Assembly (NCBI GenBank): GCA_014526335.1
Contig: JACTAT010000037.1
Span: 11,072,214-11,136,213 of the forward strand
Direction: 5' to 3'
Source: Chrysaora quinquecirrha
Lineage: Eukaryota > Cnidaria > Scyphozoa > Semaeostomeae > Pelagiidae
DNA length: 64,000 bases
Position 1 is the stretch's first letter. Every line of letters begins with the position of its first letter. A model generated the notes under the pieces. It saw only the letters and a list, made by a program, of their open reading frames with translations. It was not told the origin of the DNA and searched no databases. This document shows, piece by piece, positions 58,382 through 64,000 of the stretch. The translations under genes were made by a program, and so were the position numbers.

Positions 58382-59378
58382 TGACTTTTATCTTACATGT
58401 ACCAAAGATTCAGATTCGGTAATAAAACTTAAAGAACAATTACATTTACATGGAAAATGGGAGGTGGCATTAGCGGAAATGGTCTATGAACTGAGGGATA
58501 GATTTATATTTAATCCCGCAGAATTCAAATATTGGAAATATGAACCCTGGCGAATGATGGGATTTGTCCAAATTGGTACCGACAAGGTTGGTTTTGAAGA
58601 TTTGAACGTGAGATTGGTAATATCTGATGAATATACAAAGAAATGGAATCAGGCAGCTGATAAGTGCGAGTATTATGTACGTCTTAGTCACCTTATTGGT
58701 GAAATCTCAGAGGGAGATGTCCTTCACAAATTAACAATGAGAGAAATTGTTTCAATTATGAATGAAGACATTCTCGCGCAAGAGGGAAGAGTAAAAGAAT
58801 ATGTAAAAGAATTAGGTTTGCCTTACGAAGGTCTGCCACAGTTTTCAATTGTAGATTCAAAAATCAAGATAACCTTTCCAAAGTATGTTAAAAGAGTTGC
58901 ATTGGGAAAAGATTTGTGCAAATTGTTTGGTTTCGTTGAAGCTACAGAAGAATATAACAAAAACATGAATAATGTTTATTACAGAGATGTGAGATGGACA
59001 CCATATCCATTTACTGGAACTTTTCTAGACAAACCATTAACAGATTATGTATTCAACGCAATCGAAAGAACGACTGATGTGGTGGGTGATGAACATTTCC
59101 AAGTCAACGCAGAAGGGAAGAATATGTTTATATATTGCTCTTTGTTAGACTATCGTGTAGTTGGAAAAATTAGCACGCCACTGCTACGCTTCATTCCGTT
59201 GAAAATTAACAAGCACGTTGTAAATTTTGTGGAATTTGAAAATTTGTTCTACTATCCATTATTATACAACGATATCAACGAATTTACTATAAAAGTCTAC
59301 AACGAGTTGGGAAAAGAGATACAATTCTACAAAACAAAGACAACATTCTTGCTATACTTTAGAAGAAAACATGTATGA
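58374..59378 (+). CDS. Penton-like minor capsid protein
   Basis: 334 residues from ATG 58374 (MINDFYLTCTKDSD). It contains LHLHGKWEVALAEMVYELRD near the N-terminus, then a charged middle and YCSLLDYRVVGKISTPLLR near residue 270. This layout (W-E-V-A-L near the start, a C/D-L-x-D-Y-R-V-V-G strand and a following P-L-L-R) is the common Maverick protein taken as the penton or minor capsid protein. The frame is intact. It overlaps the upstream gene by 8 bp and the downstream gene by 8 bp (59371-59378). A longer open frame reaching back to 58284 lies inside the previous gene and is unlikely to be used. Confidence 0.6.
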   Translation: MINDFYLTCTKDSDSVIKLKEQLHLHGKWEVALAEMVYELRDRFIFNPAEFKYWKYEPWRMMGFVQIGTDKVGFEDLNVRLVISDEYTKKWNQAADKCEYYVRLSHLIGEISEGDVLHKLTMREIVSIMNEDILAQEGRVKEYVKELGLPYEGLPQFSIVDSKIKITFPKYVKRVALGKDLCKLFGFVEATEEYNKNMNNVYYRDVRWTPYPFTGTFLDKPLTDYVFNAIERTTDVVGDEHFQVNAEGKNMFIYCSLLDYRVVGKISTPLLRFIPLKINKHVVNFVEFENLFYYPLLYNDINEFTIKVYNELGKEIQFYKTKTTFLLYFRRKHV

Positions 59379-59985
59379 TTTCCCAATTTACAAGTCAACT
59401 CCGTATTTTTACACCTACCAGCGTGGAAGAGGAGTAGGTAGTATTTTCAGGAAAGCCGGATCTATTTTTAAAAGAGCTGTTAAAGCTGCAATGCCAACAA
59501 TAAAGAAACAAGGTGTAAAAGCTGCGGAGAAAATTTTGAAACCTGTTTTAGAAGAAGAAGGAGAGAAGGCAGTTGATCGGATATTAGCTGGTGAGAATGT
59601 TGGAGAAGTTGTAAAAGATACTGCCAAATCTTCTATGAGAGGAATTAAAAGGAAGGCTACTGAAGAAATCGCCGATGTTGTGAAGAAATCTGTCAAGAAA
59701 TCGCCTGCTGGTAAGAAATCGCCTGCTGGTAAGAAATCGCCTGCTGGTAAGAAATCGCCTGCTGGTAAGAAATCGCCTGCTGGTAAGAAATCGCCTGCTG
59801 GTACGAAATCGACTGCTGGTAAGAAATCAAGAGTTCGTCCTAAAAGATCTATAAAAGAAAGCACCATGAGAGGGATATTCATACCTAAGCAGCCGGTGAA
59901 GAAGAGAAGAGCTAAGAAAGCTAAGAAACCTGATTTGAAAAAAACTTTGTTGAAGAAACTGTTGAAGAAGAATTTGCAACAATGA
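59371..59985 (+). CDS. Basic minor capsid/core-like protein with KKSPAG repeats
   Basis: 204 residues. The N-terminus MYDFPIYKSTPYFYTYQRGR, then GVGSIFRKAGSIFKRAVKAA, matches the common Maverick minor capsid-like protein (aromatic start, YQRGxGxGS, then Ala/Lys helix). The middle holds six perfect KKSPAG repeats (18 bp each, about 59692-59805) and a seventh variant TKSTAG, giving a histone-H1-like linker. The C-terminus is Lys-rich with repeated KKLLKK-type segments. It probably binds DNA inside the capsid, as adenovirus pVI or core proteins do. Its stop overlaps the next ATG (ATGA, 59982-59985). Intact; the repeat number is likely to vary between copies. Confidence 0.7.
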   Translation: MYDFPIYKSTPYFYTYQRGRGVGSIFRKAGSIFKRAVKAAMPTIKKQGVKAAEKILKPVLEEEGEKAVDRILAGENVGEVVKDTAKSSMRGIKRKATEEIADVVKKSVKKSPAGKKSPAGKKSPAGKKSPAGKKSPAGKKSPAGTKSTAGKKSRVRPKRSIKESTMRGIFIPKQPVKKRRAKKAKKPDLKKTLLKKLLKKNLQQ

Positions 59986-61299
59986 GCATAAAGCCAGAAT
60001 ATACTGAATGTCCTAGTGAAAGTTTGGATTTATTCTGTCCACCAGTTATTCAAAACGATGTCAAGTATTTTAAAGATGTTGAATATTTTCCACAAACTGC
60101 TGCTCTCAATGCCTCAAAACAAACTGTTGTGTTTGACATTCCTGCTCAGCCTGATCATATGATTGACTTGAATCATTCTTATTTCGTCTCGACTCTAGCT
60201 ATTAAAAGAGTCGATGGAAGTAATATTGGAAAAACCACTGCAGAATTTGTTGGAGTAATAAATAATATTGGTCAATCCATGTGGAAGCAGATAGAGCTGG
60301 TTTTGAATGACACTCCGTCACAGAAGCAAATGGAATGTATGCCTACCAATCTTACTTGGAAACAATTCTGACGTTTGATGAAACCAGAGCTAAAACTATT
60401 TGAAAATGACAAACTGGGTCAGTGATACGATTGGCAAAGAAAATGTTGGTTTTCCAACAACCGCAAGCGTTAAAAATCTGGGTTTAAATGCAAGATCTGC
60501 ACCATTTGACGAGAGTGAAAAGGTTAAAGTGTTGACAAAACCTCATGTTAACATTTGCAATCAAAGCAAATACTTGCTGCCTGGTGTTCGTCTTCAATGG
60601 CGATTGAGTCCAAACAGTGATGTGTTTTGTTTGATGAGAAAGACTGGAACCACTTCGCGCTTATACATTTCCGAAGTGAAACTGGTGCTTCGTCACATAC
60701 ATCTTAAAGATGATGTATTGAAAGGAATTGAAAGAACACTGATGAAAACGAATGCGGTTTACCCAGTCTGTCAACCTCACATGGCAAGCTACTTAATCAA
60801 TGCCGCAACAACCAACTGGGTTCAAGATAATGTATTCAACGGAAAGATTCCAAACAGATTGTTTTTTGCGCTGGTTGATAATTCATCATTCAATGGAGCG
60901 GATGAAGGAAATCCGTTTGAGTTTGAACATGTTTCTGTTTCTGCCATTCAAGTGACTGTTGACAATCAAGAAATTACTCCACCTCTAAGATTGAATTATG
61001 ATGATGATGATTACTTTGATGCCTACAGCCGCTTGGTGACCAGCTTGAATAATTCACCTAGTCTAATTGATTATGATAGATTCAAACAAGGATCGGCAAT
61101 CTATGGGTTTGATTTGACACCTAAAGGAAACTGTGCAGATGAGCAATATTTGCTTAAAAGAGAGGGTAATCTGAGAATCAGTATAAATATTGCAAACGCT
61201 GTTGACAGTTTGATGAACATTGTAATTTTGGGTGAATTTGATAGAGTCATTCAAATTGATAGTCATAAACATGTGGACAACATTGCATATTCTTTCTAA
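59982..61299 (+). pseudogene. Double-jelly-roll major capsid protein, broken once
   Basis: The first frame (59982-60371) has ESLDLFCPPVIQNDVKYF, then FDIPAQPDHMIDLNHSYF, the conserved start of the Maverick/Polinton hexon-like major capsid protein, and NNIGQSMWKQIELVLNDT. It stops at TGA 60369-60371. The downstream frame (from about 60400 to 61299) is one base off and continues with NWVSDTIGKEN, ARSAPF, PGVRLQWRLSPNSD and the C-terminal IAYSF. One stop and one frame change within 30 bp break the gene. The protein forms the icosahedral shell of the virus-like particle. It is the last gene of the plus-strand overlap cluster. Confidence 0.85.
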
Positions 61300-61522
61300 T
61301 TAATAGAACAAAAAACGTTTCAATGAACTCAATGGTTAATAAATATTTCAACATTCATAACAAGTTAGATAACGATTTATTTGTTTACAACTATGTTAAA
61401 CGAAGATATAATTTAAGCTTGTTAAAACAATTTGTTACAACAGTTTAGAATAATGTTACAACAGTTTGTTACAACAGTTTGTTAATATTGTTACAACAGT
61501 TTAGTTTGTTAAAACAGTTCAA
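61300..61522. repeat. Spacer with gttacaacagttt repeats between convergent genes
   Basis: Four copies of a 13-15 bp unit, gttacaacagttt, at 61433-61520, between the convergent capsid and polymerase genes. AATAAA at 61339 could serve as poly(A) signal for the plus strand. Confidence 0.7.
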
Positions 61523-64000
61523 TCAATGTTTTCTTCTTCACAGCGTCTTTCTAGCCAGTAATGTCCATATGGCAGCGTGTTAAATCCATCATCAAGAATG
61601 TATCTTTTATCATCAAAGGGATTCAGCGATGCCTTTTTCTTTCCGTAGTGTAGATGGTGTGACAGTGTGATTCAATGTTGCGTTGAATGTGTGCATCTGC
61701 TCTCATTTCCATCAAACATTTCACATAATCTTCATGCTTCATTTGCTTCTTCACAACATACTTTTTGATTCCTTTCGCTTTTTTGATTGTATTTCCATCA
61801 TTGATTTGACAGCTATACATCTTTGATCTCAATCCAACAAATTCTTTCATTCCCACACCACCAAGCTCGCTCTTGTTTCTTGTTGAATAATTTGGATGTT
61901 GTTTATCATAATTGCTGAAATCAAATCCATCTTCGTGATCTTTCAATACTTTATCGACTTGATCTTTAGACATTGGTATGTCGTAGATGAAACTATCAGT
62001 ATCCATGTAGCATAACTCAACATTTGGAAGGTTTGGCTTTGCAAAGTTATAGTGGAAATCATACATCAATGTTTTGCTAATATCCAATATGCTGAAACCA
62101 ATATACATTGGTTTGTTGAGTGTAACTTTCTTCTTCTTTTTCTCAACCAAAAGCGTGTCTTCGTTGATTTCAATTACTCCGTAAAAGTTTGGATTTCTTA
62201 CCCATTTTCTCAAGACTTCTCCATCAGTACAGATTTCAAAACGTCCATGATTTCGAACATTTTCCATCGTCTTCCCGAACACGGAATTGTTCATCAACTT
62301 GAACAGATCTTTTTCAAAGTCGTTTCTTGCATGTGTTCTCTTCTGGGTATTAAAATCAATGTATTCTTTCAACCATAGACTTTGCTTGAATTCAATGATT
62401 TCATGAACTTTTGTCAGCTTCAAACCCAATTCCAAACACTGCTTCAAATTTCTATCATGTATGAGGTATTCTTCTTTGTTGAATAGATTTGGTATTAGCT
62501 TTGGTGTTGACTTAAACTTTTTTCCATCGAAAAGTTCTTTGTGAGCGTTCTTTTGATGTTCTGATAGCATGTCTTCTTGAACTTGTAATCTTTGCGGCGC
62601 CAATGGTAGATCTGCATGATGATCGTGTAATTCGGCTGGATATTCCAAATCGACTTTGAGAATATAACCAACATCTTCATTCGATCTTGTCAGCAAAGCA
62701 TGGATGTTTGTATTTCTGATTTCTTCTTGTGTAAACTGCTTGAAACCACCATACGGCATTGGTTGCGACATTGCCCATCCATAGAGATTGTTTGCATCCA
62801 GATACATCAGCGTGTTGTTTTCTGTTGATTTAGCATGTCGTTTCACTGCTATCGAGACACCACCACGAATGCCATCTTCAATCATAAGTAGAATGTCCTT
62901 CTTTTCTTCAGATAACAATTCCAGCTTCACACCAGTCATCTTCAGCATCGCATCCCAGGCCAGCGAAGGAGCGGTTAGATAATGTGCAGGATCGAGTCCG
63001 TAGAATTCCAGACTTTGTGCTCTGAACGACTCGAATATATCAGTCAGCAGCAACACATCGGTTTTCAAGTACAGTTCATGATAATCTTGAAAAGTCTGAA
63101 AGTTGAAGTATCGCCAAACCTGCTGAGCATGTTCATAATCTTCATTGCTGATGTCAGAATCACAGAGTTTGTTGTAAAATGCTTCTTTCGGTGGTAGAGA
63201 TGTTTCTTCCATTTTCTCTGCACTATCCACCCAATCGTAGGGATAAACACCTTTTCTTGTCAGCAACTTAAATGCTCTCTCAACTTCTTCAGCTTCAGCA
63301 TCTGTCAAATCTCTCCTTGATGGTATTTTCCAATTTCTATAATCTAGAACATCTTCATCTTTTAGCGGGTTTTTACATGCTACACCAGGCTCAAACATTC
63401 CTTGGCGTTCTCTTCTCAATTCTGCAACTCTTTCCTGTTCATTTCTCGGTACACTAGGGTACTGCTGTTGAGTAATCTCATCATGTAGGTGACCTTTGAT
63501 AGAGACAAATTGTTCTTTCGGTAGGTTGCCTGCTAGTGTTGCCAAACTTGTACTCAGAAATGCAAAGGAGTCAATGTATTTGATCCCATGAATATTTCTT
63601 TCCTTAACATCTTCATTCACATCAGTATGAGAACCAATCTGTGCAGTCATGATCTTTTCTTTCGAATTGGCGATGATCTTTGTATTTCTACCTTTCAAAT
63701 TCTTCAGAACATGATGCATGTCATACCCTTTGAGATTGTGGAAGACGATCGGGATCGTGTGAGTGTTTGCTATTATATGTAGATGTTTGAAGTTGCAATA
63801 CTTGCAAGCTGGTCCTCTGTATTTACCTGTACAAAAGAAAAGAAACAAAATTACTTCCACAAAGTAAACAAGGAAAAACTATAAAGCAATTTACAGTCCA
63901 ACAAATAATTTCAGAATTTTCAGAAAACCTTCCAGTTATATGGCAATGATCTTTGACTTTTCTTCTATTGTTACCATCAAATAGCTGCTTGCAGCAATAG
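61523..64000 (-). pseudogene. polB: Protein-primed family B DNA polymerase, 3' part
   Basis: The main open frame (63860-61623, 745 codons) has the exonuclease motifs VFHNLKGYD (near 63740) and YLKTDVLLLTD (near 63040), polymerase motif A LDANNLYGWAMS (near 62790), motif B KLMNNSVFGKT (near 62290) and motif C CYMDTDSF (near 61995). This is the protein-primed PolB of Mavericks, which copies the linear element from a terminal protein. Near 61625 the frame ends early; a neighbouring frame carrying the conserved LPYGHYW tail runs to 61523, so there is a small frameshift. On the other side, about 102 bp (63827-63928) with intron-like ends interrupts the DHCHITG region. The upstream frame leaves the window at 64000. 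Confidence 0.9.

Noticed and set aside
59415..59882. Minus-strand frame with repeated DFLPAG
   Set aside because: Antisense shadow of the KKSPAG repeats in the capsid-cluster gene.

Overview
The window reads as metazoan nuclear DNA, AT-rich and dense in mobile elements, most likely from an invertebrate and perhaps a cnidarian. That taxon is an inference from the element repertoire; no host single-copy gene is visible. The evidence for a eukaryote is GT-AG introns whose phases agree across many exons, satellite arrays, MITE-like foldbacks, a Maverick/Polinton element and a KDZ-type transposase.

Layout. 1-6369 is a satellite array of 54-bp and 80-bp units. At 6370 a Maverick/Polinton (adintovirus-like) element begins and runs off the right edge of the window. 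Its left half (6370-13766) carries a divergent terminal region with a textbook heat-shock element, an inverted pair of related genes, a RING-finger gene with two introns, a Fic-domain gene, two very basic core-like proteins, a membrane protein, an unrecognised 340-codon gene, the packaging ATPase, a small basic protein and the first part of the integrase. Its right half (56159-64000) carries the rest of the integrase with chromodomain, two related penton-like genes, a basic minor-capsid-like protein with SPAG repeats, the double-jelly-roll major capsid gene and, on the opposite strand, protein-primed DNA polymerase B. Many neighbouring genes overlap as ATGA or TAATG. Most long genes carry stops or frameshifts, so the element is probably an immobile relic, although several small genes remain open.

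Between the halves, 13767-56158 (42.4 kb) is flanked by the perfect 8-bp direct repeat GATCTTGT and interrupts the Maverick integrase at the codon of its first catalytic aspartate. I read it as one giant KDZ-type (Kyakuja-Dileera-Zisupton) DNA transposon with later nested insertions. All recognisable genes in it lie on the minus strand: a nine-exon KDZ-type transposase (51633-47353, two nonsense codons), a P-loop ATPase of which twelve exons (26227-20441) join in phase, and a degenerate PHD-finger gene (19514-16481). A 71-bp minisatellite lies just inside the left end. A tandem array of five roughly 4-kb units (25513-46453) repeats two of the ATPase exons; its breakpoints lie near the centre of a 235-bp near-perfect palindrome that survives whole only at the right end of the array. 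The transposase/ATPase/PHD set is the best candidate here for an undescribed system.

I saw no rRNA, tRNA or CRISPR array.
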